DNA from: JAVBLG01 sp031553655
GTDB taxonomy: Bacteria; Desulfobacterota; Desulfovibrionia; Desulfovibrionales; Desulfovibrionaceae
NCBI GenBank assembly: GCA_031553655.1
Contig: JAVBLG010000032.1
Coordinates: 5,693 to 69,692 of the forward strand
Reading direction: 5' to 3'
DNA length: 64,000 nt
Part shown: piece after piece, positions 16,250-25,392 of the stretch
How positions within the stretch are numbered: the stretch's first letter is position 1
Layout of the letters: every line of letters starts with the position of its first letter
Notes under the pieces: model-generated
What the model was told of the DNA's origin: nothing
Database searches by the model: none
What the model saw: the letters and a program-made list of their open reading frames with translations, nothing else
Translations under genes and position numbers: made by a program

Positions 16250-17551
16250 ATGCATTCCGTTCGATATATACATGCGGCCGACCTGCACCTCGACGCCGCC
16301 TTCAAGGGGCTTGCGCGCGAAGCCGCCCCGCATATGCCCGACATGGCCGCAAGGCTGCACTCGGCCACTTTCACCGCCCTGGAGCGCCTTTTCACCCTGT
16401 GCGAACGGGAGCGGGCGGATTTTCTGGTTATTGCCGGAGACATATATAATGCCGAGGATCACAGCCTGAAGGCTCAGCTGGCTCTGCGCGACGGCTGCAA
16501 GCGCCTTGCCGAACACGGCATCAGGGTCTTTCTGGCCCACGGCAACCACGATCCGCTGTCTTCGCGCCTGCTCACCCTGGATTGGCCCGAAAACGTGGTC
16601 ATTTTCGGCGATCAGGCGGAAAGCCATGTGGTAATGCGAAATGATAAGCCCGTAGCCGTGGTGCACGGCATAAGCCATGCCACGGAAAGGGAAGGGCGCA
16701 ACCTGGCCCGAAGTTTTCAACGACTTTCCGGCACAGAAGAACTCAAGAATTGCTTTCAGCTGGGCGTATTGCATTGCACGTTGGAGAACGGCGACTCCAA
16801 AGCGGAAAGGTATGCGCCCTGCTCCGAGGATGACCTGATCGAAGCCGGGCTGGACGCCTGGGCTCTGGGGCATATTCACGACAAGCGCATAGTGCGCAAG
16901 ACCGACCCCTTGATTCTTTACCCCGGCAACATCCAGGGTCTGCACATCAATGAAACCGGAGCGCGCGGTTGCACTCTGGTATCGGTCAGTTCCGTCAAAA
17001 ACGGTTTTGCCTTCGATACCCATTTCCACGCGCTGTCCCCGGTGCAGTGGGCCAAGGTGGAACCCAAAATGGCCGATTGCAGAACCATGGCCGCATTGGA
17101 AGCGGCCATGAGCGAAGCTCTGGAATTCGCGGCCCGGCAAACCGGCCCGGAATGCGGCACGCTTATTGCGAGAATAACTCTTTCCGGCCGTACATCCCTG
17201 AATGAGGAGCTTCGCCTGCCCGGAGTCACGGCTGATCTGGCCGAAAAACTGGGCGACCGCTCTTCAGGCCGCCCGGCGGTGCTGCTCAAGGACATCGTGC
17301 TGGAAACCAAACCATTGGCCGATATGGAAAACATGCTCAAGCGCGACGATCTTCTGGGGGAAGTTCTGAGGCTGGCCGAGGATATAAGCCGGTCTTCCGA
17401 TAAAATGAACACCCTCGCGCTTGAAGCCCTTGAGCCAATCCACAAGCATGCCAAACTGCGTAAAGCCCTGACCATGCCGGATGAAGCGGAAATGACGTCT
17501 TTGCTGGATGACGCCGGCCAAATTTGCATTGACATCATGGAGGCCGAATAA
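16250..17551 (+). CDS. yhaO: SbcD/YhaO-like DNA repair metallophosphoesterase
   Basis: This 433-residue protein has the calcineurin-like phosphoesterase motifs in order: DLHLD near residue 10, GDIYN near 64, GNHD near 101, LHCT near 175 and GHIH near 205, all metal ligands. The 230-residue C-terminal part is typical of YhaO. By family it is a Mn-dependent nuclease subunit acting on DNA ends with the SMC-like ATPase encoded next. Its stop overlaps the next ATG by one base, so the two form a complex-encoding operon. YhaO rather than classical SbcD is chosen because the partner has a YhaN-type midsection with membrane helices. Confidence 0.88.
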   Translation: MHSVRYIHAADLHLDAAFKGLAREAAPHMPDMAARLHSATFTALERLFTLCERERADFLVIAGDIYNAEDHSLKAQLALRDGCKRLAEHGIRVFLAHGNHDPLSSRLLTLDWPENVVIFGDQAESHVVMRNDKPVAVVHGISHATEREGRNLARSFQRLSGTEELKNCFQLGVLHCTLENGDSKAERYAPCSEDDLIEAGLDAWALGHIHDKRIVRKTDPLILYPGNIQGLHINETGARGCTLVSVSSVKNGFAFDTHFHALSPVQWAKVEPKMADCRTMAALEAAMSEALEFAARQTGPECGTLIARITLSGRTSLNEELRLPGVTADLAEKLGDRSSGRPAVLLKDIVLETKPLADMENMLKRDDLLGEVLRLAEDISRSSDKMNTLALEALEPIHKHAKLRKALTMPDEAEMTSLLDDAGQICIDIMEAE

Positions 17552-20500
17552 TGTATATATCTTCCTTCCACATCAACGGATTCGGCATATTCTCCGATGT
17601 GGGTCTGGAATCCATGCCGCCCGGCCTCTCTATTTTTCTGGGGCGCAACGAAGCGGGAAAATCCACCTGTCTGGATTTTTTCCGGGCCATGCTCACCGGC
17701 TATCCGGATCACCGCAGCAAGGAAGGACGCAATTTTTCCCACCCCCGCGCAGGGCAGGGCGGGGGAAGCATCGACATCAATGCCGGCTCTCTCGGCCGTC
17801 TCCGCCTCACCCGTCGACCCGGCAGCGGAGGCGGCTCGCTGAACCTTACTGACGCCTCGGGCGCTCCGCTGGATCTGGCCGTGCTGGACCGTCTGCTTTC
17901 CGGGGTGACCAGGGAAGTGTATACTAATGTGTTCGGTTTCAGCCTCTCAGAGCTGCAAAGCTTCAAAAGCCTCAATTCCGAAGGTGTGCGCCACGCCCTT
18001 TATGGGGCCAGTTTCGGCATGGGGCTGCGCCCTCCGGGACTGGTTTTCAAGCAACTTGACGATCGCATGGAGGCCCTGTTCAAACCCGGCGGCAACAGGC
18101 CTACTCTGAACGCCGCCGTGAAGGAATGGGAAGAGCTGCGCCGCCAGGTGCGGGCCGCCGAGGAAGAAAACCGCCTGTACGATACCAAAAAGCTCGAACT
18201 GGTTGAAAACGACCGCAAACTGGCCGAAACCAGGCAAAAGCGCGCGGAAACAGAACATGAACGCCGTCAGCTTGAAAAACGTCTGGGGGTATGGCGGCAA
18301 TGGGATGAATGGCGTAAACTGGCTATTCGAATAGAGCGCCTGGAAAATGTTGTGGACACCTTCCCCGAGAACGGCCCGGCTCGCCTGGCCAGAGCAGTGG
18401 AAATACGCGAAGAGGCCGCTCGCAATGCCAGGGCGCGGCGCGAAATTCTGGAGCGCACTATAGATGCGGCCGAGGCCATGTCCGCGCAAATAGACGGCGA
18501 ACTTCTGGCAAATCTGCCGGAAATCCGCACGCTCAGCGAACGCAGGCTGATCTTCCGCAATGCTGAAGCAGCCATTCCCATCAAGCAGGCCGCCCGCGCC
18601 AGATCCGGGCAAGAACTGGAACGGCTGCTCACCGGGCTGGGGCCGGACTGGTCGTGTGATCGCATCCGTGCCACCGATCGCTCGCTTTTTGCCCGCGAAG
18701 AACTGGAGCAGCAGGCTACCGAGCTGGGCGTGGCGGCTTCGTCCTATACCGCGGCCACCGACGCGCTGCAAAAAGCCAACCGCAACGTTGAAAGCTGCGA
18801 GCATGCCGTGCAGATAGCCAAGGCAAGAGCCGAGCATCTGCCCATGCCCGTGGCCGCTCTGGACGACGACGGCCGCGACTCGATGCGCCGTATTCTCGCC
18901 CGCATAGAAGAAAACAGGCAGCGTATTCCCGAGCGTACCCAGGCTCTTAACGCGGCCAAGGCTTCCTTTATGCGTTCCTATACTCCGTTGCGCTTGCGCA
19001 GCAATTCTCCCGCCGCCACCTTGGACCGTCTCAGCGAAGCTCAGGACAAGGCCATGGAATTGTCCGCCGAGGTGCAAAAATGTATCGCTCGCTCTGAAGA
19101 TGCGGCCCGCGACGTAATGCTGGCGCAGCAGGCCGAAGACGCCTGCAAAATACGTATGGATCGCCTGCGTATTCAGCAAAAAACTAATCAGGGTCCCACC
19201 CGTTCCGCGCTGGACGCCAGGGCCTCGGCCCTGCGCAATATGCGTAACCTGGCCGCCGCCATGAACGTGGAGGTGGAAAGGCAAACCGATCTCAAATCGC
19301 GCCTTGACGGCATGTGGGCGCCCAAACCCATAAAAAGCCTTCCGCTGATGATTATTGGCGGCATTTTCGCGCTGGTCGGGGCAACGATTCTGTTTGCCTG
19401 CATGAAATTGGGTATGACCGCCTTTGTGCTTAACCCGGACATAACCGTTCCCGTCACCACCTGGTTGGGCTATCTGGCCATGCTGGCCGGTGTGGGTATT
19501 TTTCTCGGGGGTATGCCTCGTTCCGGGCCTGAAGCCGAACGTTTCAGAAAGGAATTTGAAGAGCTCAGCCTGCGCGCCAGTGACACGCAAAAACGCATTG
19601 ACGATTTTCAGGAACAGCTTTCGGCACAATGTCTCGAAGCCGGTGTTGACAGCGCTGACCCCATAACAATGGAGGCCACGGAGCTTCTTCTGGAACGCGA
19701 GCGTGAAATGTGCGTCACCGAGGAACGCCTGGAACAGGAAATGATGTCCATGCAGGCCGATCTGACTTCGCTGCGCGAAAAGACCAAATATATGGAAACG
19801 GTGCGCATTGAGTCCGAAAACAGGGTGCAGCATGCCCGTCGTCGCTGGCATGAATTTCTGGTGGGTTGCGGAGTGGAAAGCATACCCGCTCCTGAAGCCG
19901 TAAGCGCTTTTTTTGCCAAGGTGGAATCAGCCAGAGGGGCCATGGGCGCGGTGAAGAATCTGGAAGCCGAAATAGTCGAGCTGGAAAAAATCATCAAGGA
20001 AAAGGCGCGCGAGGCCATGGGCATTGCCCCGGTGGCCGAGCTTCTGCCGCCTGAAAGCGCCGAGCTCAACAACGTGCTCGACGCCGTGCGCAAGGTGTTG
20101 GAGGCCTGCCGCGATGCCGATGCCGCCGCCGAGGAGAGGGTGAAGGCCCAGGCCGAGGTGCGCAATGCCGAAATCAATGCCGAAAGGGCCGCCATGGCCC
20201 AGGGCGAAGCCATGGATTACATTACCGCGGCCGAAAACCGTCTGGGATCGGCCCGCGAAGCCTGGCGCGAAAGCCTGCATTCCCTGGGGCTGGGCCTTGA
20301 TCTGTCGCCCGGAACGGTGCGTGAAGCCTTTGAATGCATGGAAAGATGTCTGGCCACGGAAGCCGAGGAAGCCCGCTTCGGCGAAGAACTGGGCCGTCTG
20401 GCCGAAGACCTCGGCACGATAATAAACCCGTTGCGCGCCCTTTTGGAACGCCTGAAGCGCGAAGTGGGCCGGGATTCACTGTCCGGTGATTCCGATTGGC

Positions 20501-21525
20501 TGGGCAGCCTTAACACTCTTTACAACGAAGCCTCACAAGCGGAAAAAAACTCCGGAGAACTGGCCCGGCTCAATGAAACCGCTCAGGCTCAGGAAGACGA
20601 ATGCAAGGCCGCTGAAGCTTTTCTGACCGACGCCCTTAAAAACGAGCGTGAGCTTCTTATTTTGGGCGGCGCGGAAAATGCCGAGGAATTCCTGCGTCTG
20701 GCCGCCGTGCGCGATGAACGCAAGGAAATAACCCGCCGCCGCGAAGACTTGGAAGATGCCCTGCGCCTGGCTGACGACAGCCAGTCTTTCGACGACTTTA
20801 TCAAGTCTTTTGATAATTTTGACCGGGAAGAAGGCGAAGCCCGCAATGTGCGCATAGCTGAGGAATTGAGCGCCCTGGCTGACGAGGAACGCCGTCTGGC
20901 GGGCGAAATAGCGTCATTGGAAGCGGTATTGAGCAATCTTACGGGCACGGATCATTTTTCACACCTGCGCCAGCAGGAGGCCTCGCTTTTGGAGTCCATA
21001 CGGCGCATGGCCCGCGAATGGAGTCGCCTGGCCATTTCCAGGCATCTTCTGACCGAAGCTAAAAGCCGTTTTGAACGCGAGCGCCAGCCTGAAGTAATCC
21101 GCGCCGCTTCGGAAATATTCTCCGACATAACCGCTGGAACCTGGACCTCCATTTCCGCCTCGCTCGAAGACAGCTCGCTTTCGGTAATGCGGCCTTCAGG
21201 TGAGGCCGTTTCGCCCGACACTATGAGCCGGGGGGCCCAGGAACAGCTTTATCTTTCACTGCGCCTGGCCTATATACGCAACCATGCCGCGCATGCCGCT
21301 CCGTTGCCGGTGATCATGGACGATATTCTGGTCAACTTCGACCCGGAAAGAGCCAGAAGAACCGCCGCCGCCCTTGCCCCGTTGATTCGCGGCGAAGATG
21401 GCAATTACCCGCCCCATCAGGTGCTGTTTTTTACCTGTCACCCACATATGGCGGAAATGCTTAAAGATACTATCAATGGCAGCGCGGTATTCATGGTGGA
21501 GAAGGGCACGATCACCTCTTGCTGA
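17551..21525 (+). CDS. yhaN: YhaN/SbcC-like coiled-coil AAA ATPase
   Basis: This 1324-residue SMC-like ATPase has a split nucleotide-binding domain: Walker A GRNEAGKS near residue 31 at the N-terminus, and an ABC signature (MSRGAQEQLYLSLR, about 1226) plus Walker B (VIMDDILVNFDPE, about 1253) at the C-terminus. The centre is Ala/Glu/Arg-rich coiled coil. Two hydrophobic segments (about 593-623 and 636-656) interrupt it and look like a transmembrane hairpin, as in YhaN-type proteins. It probably works with the preceding nuclease on DNA ends, perhaps at the membrane. A long-stem terminator follows. Confidence 0.87.
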   Translation: MYISSFHINGFGIFSDVGLESMPPGLSIFLGRNEAGKSTCLDFFRAMLTGYPDHRSKEGRNFSHPRAGQGGGSIDINAGSLGRLRLTRRPGSGGGSLNLTDASGAPLDLAVLDRLLSGVTREVYTNVFGFSLSELQSFKSLNSEGVRHALYGASFGMGLRPPGLVFKQLDDRMEALFKPGGNRPTLNAAVKEWEELRRQVRAAEEENRLYDTKKLELVENDRKLAETRQKRAETEHERRQLEKRLGVWRQWDEWRKLAIRIERLENVVDTFPENGPARLARAVEIREEAARNARARREILERTIDAAEAMSAQIDGELLANLPEIRTLSERRLIFRNAEAAIPIKQAARARSGQELERLLTGLGPDWSCDRIRATDRSLFAREELEQQATELGVAASSYTAATDALQKANRNVESCEHAVQIAKARAEHLPMPVAALDDDGRDSMRRILARIEENRQRIPERTQALNAAKASFMRSYTPLRLRSNSPAATLDRLSEAQDKAMELSAEVQKCIARSEDAARDVMLAQQAEDACKIRMDRLRIQQKTNQGPTRSALDARASALRNMRNLAAAMNVEVERQTDLKSRLDGMWAPKPIKSLPLMIIGGIFALVGATILFACMKLGMTAFVLNPDITVPVTTWLGYLAMLAGVGIFLGGMPRSGPEAERFRKEFEELSLRASDTQKRIDDFQEQLSAQCLEAGVDSADPITMEATELLLEREREMCVTEERLEQEMMSMQADLTSLREKTKYMETVRIESENRVQHARRRWHEFLVGCGVESIPAPEAVSAFFAKVESARGAMGAVKNLEAEIVELEKIIKEKAREAMGIAPVAELLPPESAELNNVLDAVRKVLEACRDADAAAEERVKAQAEVRNAEINAERAAMAQGEAMDYITAAENRLGSAREAWRESLHSLGLGLDLSPGTVREAFECMERCLATEAEEARFGEELGRLAEDLGTIINPLRALLERLKREVGRDSLSGDSDWLGSLNTLYNEASQAEKNSGELARLNETAQAQEDECKAAEAFLTDALKNERELLILGGAENAEEFLRLAAVRDERKEITRRREDLEDALRLADDSQSFDDFIKSFDNFDREEGEARNVRIAEELSALADEERRLAGEIASLEAVLSNLTGTDHFSHLRQQEASLLESIRRMAREWSRLAISRHLLTEAKSRFERERQPEVIRAASEIFSDITAGTWTSISASLEDSSLSVMRPSGEAVSPDTMSRGAQEQLYLSLRLAYIRNHAAHAAPLPVIMDDILVNFDPERARRTAAALAPLIRGEDGNYPPHQVLFFTCHPHMAEMLKDTINGSAVFMVEKGTITSC

Positions 21526-21563
21526 ATTCCCAATACGTATTGTGTTCAATTGGTTGCGCCAAG

Positions 21564-21634
21564 CGGGCTTTTTGCTTAAGTCGAGTACCGAAAAAAGTAC
21601 ACTCCTTTCGCAAAAAGCCCGTTTTCTTGCCTTT
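21564..21634 (+). terminator. Long-stem terminator after yhaN
   Basis: A perfect 12-bp stem (21564-21575 with 21610-21621, CGGGCTTTTTGC and its complement) encloses a 34-nt loop with a GTAC repeat, followed by TTTTCTTGCCTTTT. Beyond it, 21640-21790 holds two further weak inverted repeats and no recognisable gene. Confidence 0.7.
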
Positions 21635-21791
21635 TGTCCAAAATACGCTTCTTAAGAAACGCATTTGTGTAACCGCACGAAGTGGCCGGGCCGGTCGCAA
21701 AGTATCCCGTTTTTAATGATACTTTTCGATTAATTTATGTGCCGCGTATCTCGGTTATATCATTTGCTAGCGGCGCTCGTTCAAAAATAAC

Positions 21792-21820
21792 TTGATAAAT
21801 CATTGCATTAGCATTATACT
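21792..21820 (+). promoter_or_regulatory. Sigma-70-like promoter of the chemoreceptor gene
   Basis: TTGATA-N17-TATACT lies in the A+T-rich gene-free stretch 21526-21994. It predicts a leader of about 168 nt before the chemoreceptor ATG, in which I see no known riboswitch. Confidence 0.55.
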
Positions 21821-21994
21821 GCATAAGTATAAATAATTTTACTGTGTTACAGCTTGCTCTGTTTTTTGATTATCGCTAAGAGCCGCTATACGTCTATCGT
21901 CTAGATCTGTTTCGCAATCTTAAGAGCAACTATCACGAGGTGTGGCAACTATGTGCTTTGACATTTGATACTTATTCAACATGAGGAGTGAATT

Positions 21995-24139
21995 ATGATT
22001 TGGTACCGCAATTTGCGCATGACTTCTAAAATAGTGCTTCCTGTTGGTTTGATGCTTATTGTAGCTCTGGGTTTTCTGGCTTGGCAGATTAGGGAAAAAA
22101 GTTCCTATGCGATAGAACATGTGGCGCAGAGAGAATTGGCATATCTGGCCGGGCAGTACGGAAACGAAATCAAATCAGTCTTTGAAGTGGCGCTGGACGG
22201 AGCCCAGGCTTTTGCGGACGCGATGGTGGTTCCACTGGAAAATAACGACCCCATCACCAGAGAGCGATTCATAATGATGATGGAAGGCGTACAAAAAAGC
22301 CGTCCCGAATTTCTAGCCGCCGGAACAGCCTGGGAACCCAATGCCTACGACGGTAAAGACACCGAAAATGCCGGCAAGCCCGGTTCAGACAAAAACGGCC
22401 GTTTCATCCCCTATAGCGCAACCGGCTTTCCCCTTACCACCCTTCAGGATCTGGAATCCAGCGAATATTATTCCGAACCCAAAAGGCGCGGCAGAAGCTA
22501 TTTGAGCAAACCTTATATTTACGACGTGGGCGGCGGCAAGAAAATTTTAATGACCACGGCCAGCGCTGTTGTAAAAGTCAAAGGTAAATTCAGCGGTATT
22601 GTTCTGATTGATATCTCCCCCGAAGTAGCCGCAAAGACGGTGAGTTCTCTCCATATTTACCAATCGGGCTGGGGCGCGGTGCTTACCCAGGACGGCACCA
22701 TAGCGGTGGCCAGAGATGATGCCAGCTTTGGCAAAAGCATATTTTCCACCGGAGTCACCCAAAAGCAGGATGCCTTGCGTCGAGCCATGAATGCGGGCGA
22801 ACCTTTTGTGGAGCGCGGCAACTACCAGGGCAAGGATTCTTTTTTCTATTATTATCCCATACCCTTCCCCCTGACCGGCCAGAACTGGTATTTTATGGTC
22901 AGCGCGCCCATTGACGAGGTGTTGGCCGAGGTTGCCAACATAAGCCGAGTGACCCTTATTTTCAGCGCCGCTGTTCTGGTTTTGTCCATTCTGGTCATTT
23001 TTGTGGTGGTGCGCGCCTGTGCGAAGCCCATGGGCATTTTGGCCGAAACAGCCAAGGACATAGCCGGGGGCAACCTGCATGCTCCTGTGCATGACGAAAA
23101 CTTTAGCGGCGAAGTGCTTGAATTGAGCACCGCCTTGAAAAATATGATTGCCTCGCTGATTGAAAATATTGAAAAGGCCGAAGCCATGAGCGCCGATGCC
23201 CAAGCCCAGACCGCCAAAGCCGAAGTGGCCATGCGCGAGGCTGAACAGGCCCGGCTGACGGCCGAACGGGCCAAGCGCGACGGCATGCTTGCTGCCGCGA
23301 ATCAGCTTGAGGGCGTGGTGAACATTATTTCCACCGCTTCCGAAGAGCTTTCGGCTCAAATTGAGCAATCGGAACGCGGCTCGTCTGAACAGGCCAACCG
23401 CTTGGGCGAGGCGGCAACGGCTATGAGCGAAATGAACAGCACAGTAATGGAAGTTGCTCGTAATGCTTCGCAAGCATCGCAAATTTCGGTACAAACCAGG
23501 GCCAAGGCCGAAGACGGAGCCAAGGTAGTGCAATCCGCCGTTACCGGCATACAAAACGTGCAGACTGTCTCGCTTGCGCTTAAGGCCGACATGACAAAAC
23601 TATCCGAGCAGGCTCAGGGCATTTCCCAGATTATGGGTGTTATTTCCGACATAGCCGATCAGACCAATCTTCTCGCCCTTAACGCCGCCATTGAAGCGGC
23701 GCGGGCGGGTGACGCCGGGCGCGGCTTTGCCGTGGTGGCCGATGAGGTGCGCAAGCTGGCCGAAAAAACCATGACTTCCACAGTTGATGTGGGCAATGCC
23801 ATAAAATCCATACAGGAAAGCGTTAATCAGAGCATCAAGCAGGTGGATCTGGCCGTAAGCCTCATAGATACGGCAACGGATCAATCCAACAGATCCGGAG
23901 AATCACTCAGCGAAATAGTCACCATGGTGGACAGCACCGCCGACCAGGTGCGGGGCATAGCCACGGCCAGCGAGCAGCAATCTTCCACCAGCGAAGAGAT
24001 AAACCGTTCCATAGAGCATATCAACAGCATAGCTTCGCAAACAGCTGAAGCCATGCATCAGGCGGCCAGGGCCGTGAGCGATCTTGCCGCACAGGCCCAG
24101 GCGCTGAGTACGTTGATTGAGGATATGAAGAGAGGTTAG
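21995..24139 (+). CDS. Methyl-accepting chemotaxis protein with periplasmic Cache sensor
   Basis: This 714-residue receptor has TM1 at about 13-30, a periplasmic dCache-type domain (about 35-315, with the YYSEPKRRGRSYLSKPY and GIVLIDISPE segments), TM2 at about 318-341, HAMP (about 342-395), a charged coiled coil and an MCP signalling domain. The highly conserved hairpin tip is at about 548-590 (ISDIADQTNLLALNAAIEA; GRGFAVVADEVRKLAEK). It would signal through CheW/CheA to the flagella. Cache receptors often sense organic or amino acids, but the ligand cannot be read from sequence. The start follows ATGAGGAGTGAATT. No CheR/CheB-tethering pentapeptide is seen. Confidence 0.93.
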   Translation: MIWYRNLRMTSKIVLPVGLMLIVALGFLAWQIREKSSYAIEHVAQRELAYLAGQYGNEIKSVFEVALDGAQAFADAMVVPLENNDPITRERFIMMMEGVQKSRPEFLAAGTAWEPNAYDGKDTENAGKPGSDKNGRFIPYSATGFPLTTLQDLESSEYYSEPKRRGRSYLSKPYIYDVGGGKKILMTTASAVVKVKGKFSGIVLIDISPEVAAKTVSSLHIYQSGWGAVLTQDGTIAVARDDASFGKSIFSTGVTQKQDALRRAMNAGEPFVERGNYQGKDSFFYYYPIPFPLTGQNWYFMVSAPIDEVLAEVANISRVTLIFSAAVLVLSILVIFVVVRACAKPMGILAETAKDIAGGNLHAPVHDENFSGEVLELSTALKNMIASLIENIEKAEAMSADAQAQTAKAEVAMREAEQARLTAERAKRDGMLAAANQLEGVVNIISTASEELSAQIEQSERGSSEQANRLGEAATAMSEMNSTVMEVARNASQASQISVQTRAKAEDGAKVVQSAVTGIQNVQTVSLALKADMTKLSEQAQGISQIMGVISDIADQTNLLALNAAIEAARAGDAGRGFAVVADEVRKLAEKTMTSTVDVGNAIKSIQESVNQSIKQVDLAVSLIDTATDQSNRSGESLSEIVTMVDSTADQVRGIATASEQQSSTSEEINRSIEHINSIASQTAEAMHQAARAVSDLAAQAQALSTLIEDMKRG

Positions 24140-24203
24140 ATACCGCTCATGTGTTACTTACCTTGGTCATATTATTCGCTCGCGACATTGATTAAAAAAT
24201 ATA

Positions 24204-24233
24204 TTGACAATGTTCCTGATTTGGGCATAGGCT
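24204..24233 (+). promoter_or_regulatory. Promoter candidate of the aromatic amino acid operon
   Basis: A consensus TTGACA (24204-24209) is followed after 18 bp by a weak TAGGCT. It would start transcription near 24240, about 30 nt before the leader peptide. Upstream, 24140-24203 shows nothing else. The -10 is poor, so the call is moderate. Confidence 0.5.
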
Positions 24234-24270
24234 GACTCTCGAACAAAATTACACAGGACAAAATTTTATT

Positions 24271-24357
24271 ATGAACACCGCCGCCAACAGTTTCTCTTTC
24301 TTTTACTTTAGCTATTTTTATTGCTGGGGAGACGCTCGCGGCCGCGTTGCCTGTTAA
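24271..24357 (+). CDS. Aromatic-rich leader peptide of the aro-phe-tyr operon attenuator
   Basis: This short open frame encodes 28 residues. In the stretch FSFFYFSYFYCW, nine of twelve residues are aromatic (5 Phe, 3 Tyr, 1 Trp), far above chance. It ends 27 bp before a strong intrinsic terminator and 174 bp before the first gene of chorismate, Phe and Tyr synthesis. This is the architecture of ribosome-mediated attenuators such as E. coli pheL. An AGGA lies about 13 bp before the ATG, which is distant, so initiation may be modest. I infer that starvation for charged aromatic tRNAs stalls the ribosome here and allows read-through. Confidence 0.85.
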   Translation: MNTAANSFSFFYFSYFYCWGDARGRVAC

Positions 24358-24384
24358 TTTTGGCATTTTGAACATCAGGAACAG

Positions 24385-24417
24385 ACGGGCCGCCCAAAAA
24401 GCGGCCCGTTTTTTTTT
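24385..24417 (+). terminator. Attenuator terminator with competing antiterminator
   Basis: ACGGGCCGC / GCGGCCCGT forms a 9-bp stem with a CCAAAAA loop followed by nine T. The leader region at 24338-24347 (GCGGCC-G-CGT) repeats the 3' arm with one extra G, so it can pair with the 5' arm and block the terminator. Region 24279-24284 (GCCGCC) can in turn pair with that antiterminator. Between here and 24531 lies a second inverted repeat (GGCATTTT/AAAATGCC, 24485-24515) just before the ribosome binding site. Confidence 0.85.
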
Positions 24418-24531
24418 ATTCATCACACTCCCACGCATAACCGGAACCATAAAATGGCGGCGCGAGCGTGGGGGTACAAAACAGGGCATTTTGCAAAAAA
24501 TAATCAAAAAATGCCATAGGGGGATAAGAAA

Positions 24532-25329
24532 ATGCATCTTGGTAAAAAAATACGTCTGGAAAGGATCATCAACCGCAAAACCCAAAAAACCCTGATTATC
24601 CCCATGGATCACGGAGTTACCGTGGGAGCAATCGAAGGGCTTGTGGACATGCGCGAAGCCGTGAACGACATGGCCGAAGGCGGAGCCGACGCCGTGCTCA
24701 TGCACAAAGGGCTGGTGCGCTGCGGGCACCGCAAGGCGGGCCGCGACCTGGGCCTTATAGTGCATCTTTCGGCCTCAACCGCGCTTTCGCCGCTGGCCAA
24801 CACCAAGGTTCTGGTATGCACTGTGGAAGAGGCCATCAAGCACGGCGCGGACGCGGTTTCCGTTCATGTGAATCTGGGCGACCCCAATGAAAGAATCATG
24901 CTGGCCGACATGGGCCGTGTGGCCGAGGCCTGCGACAACTGGGGCATTCCTCTGTTGGCCATGGTCTACGCCAGAGGGCCGCAAATAGAAAACAGCTTCG
25001 CCCCGGCCGTGGTGGCCCATTGCGCCAGGGTGGGCGTGGAGCTTGGCGCGGACATCGTAAAGGTTTCCTACAGCGGTGACGTGGAATCTTTCTCCGAAGT
25101 CGTGGCGGCTTGCTGCGTGCCCGTGGTCATCGCCGGGGGTGAGCGCATGGAATCCACCCGCGACTTCCTTCAGGTGGTGCATGACTCTATGAAGGCCGGT
25201 GGCGCGGGCCTTTCCGTTGGCCGCAATGTGTTCCAGCACCCCAATCGCGCGGCCCTGGTGCGCGCCCTGCGTGCCTTGGTGCACGAAGGAGCTGATGTGG
25301 ATGCCGCTCTGGCCATGGTTGGAGAATAA
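24532..25329 (+). CDS. 2-amino-3,7-dideoxy-D-threo-hept-6-ulosonate (ADH) synthase, archaeal-type aldolase
   Basis: This 265-residue class I aldolase of the archaeal FbaB/DeoC-like family has the IIPMDHGVTVGAIEGL opening, VSVHVNLGDPNE near residue 110, the lysine-containing DIVKVSYSGD near 180 and the phosphate-binding GAGLSVGRNVFQHPN near 222. Fructose-bisphosphate aldolase is the close alternative, but it lies directly upstream of type II dehydroquinate synthase and aromatic genes, as in methanogens and Desulfovibrio, where the pair replaces DAHP synthase and AroB. It is the first gene after the attenuator, and the start follows AGGGGGAT. Confidence 0.9.
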   Translation: MHLGKKIRLERIINRKTQKTLIIPMDHGVTVGAIEGLVDMREAVNDMAEGGADAVLMHKGLVRCGHRKAGRDLGLIVHLSASTALSPLANTKVLVCTVEEAIKHGADAVSVHVNLGDPNERIMLADMGRVAEACDNWGIPLLAMVYARGPQIENSFAPAVVAHCARVGVELGADIVKVSYSGDVESFSEVVAACCVPVVIAGGERMESTRDFLQVVHDSMKAGGAGLSVGRNVFQHPNRAALVRALRALVHEGADVDAALAMVGE

Positions 25330-25392
25330 TCCGGAGCCAGGGGATAAAACCGGAACCGGCATTTCCAACTGGAAATGCCGCGGGAGAAGACC

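Noticed and set aside
17947..19851. 634-codon open frame antisense to yhaN
   Set aside because: No recognisable motif, unusual composition, and complete overlap with a clear ATPase gene.
24347..24595. Open frame overlapping the attenuator and the ADH synthase start
   Set aside because: It runs through the terminator hairpin, lacks a ribosome binding site and shows no family match.
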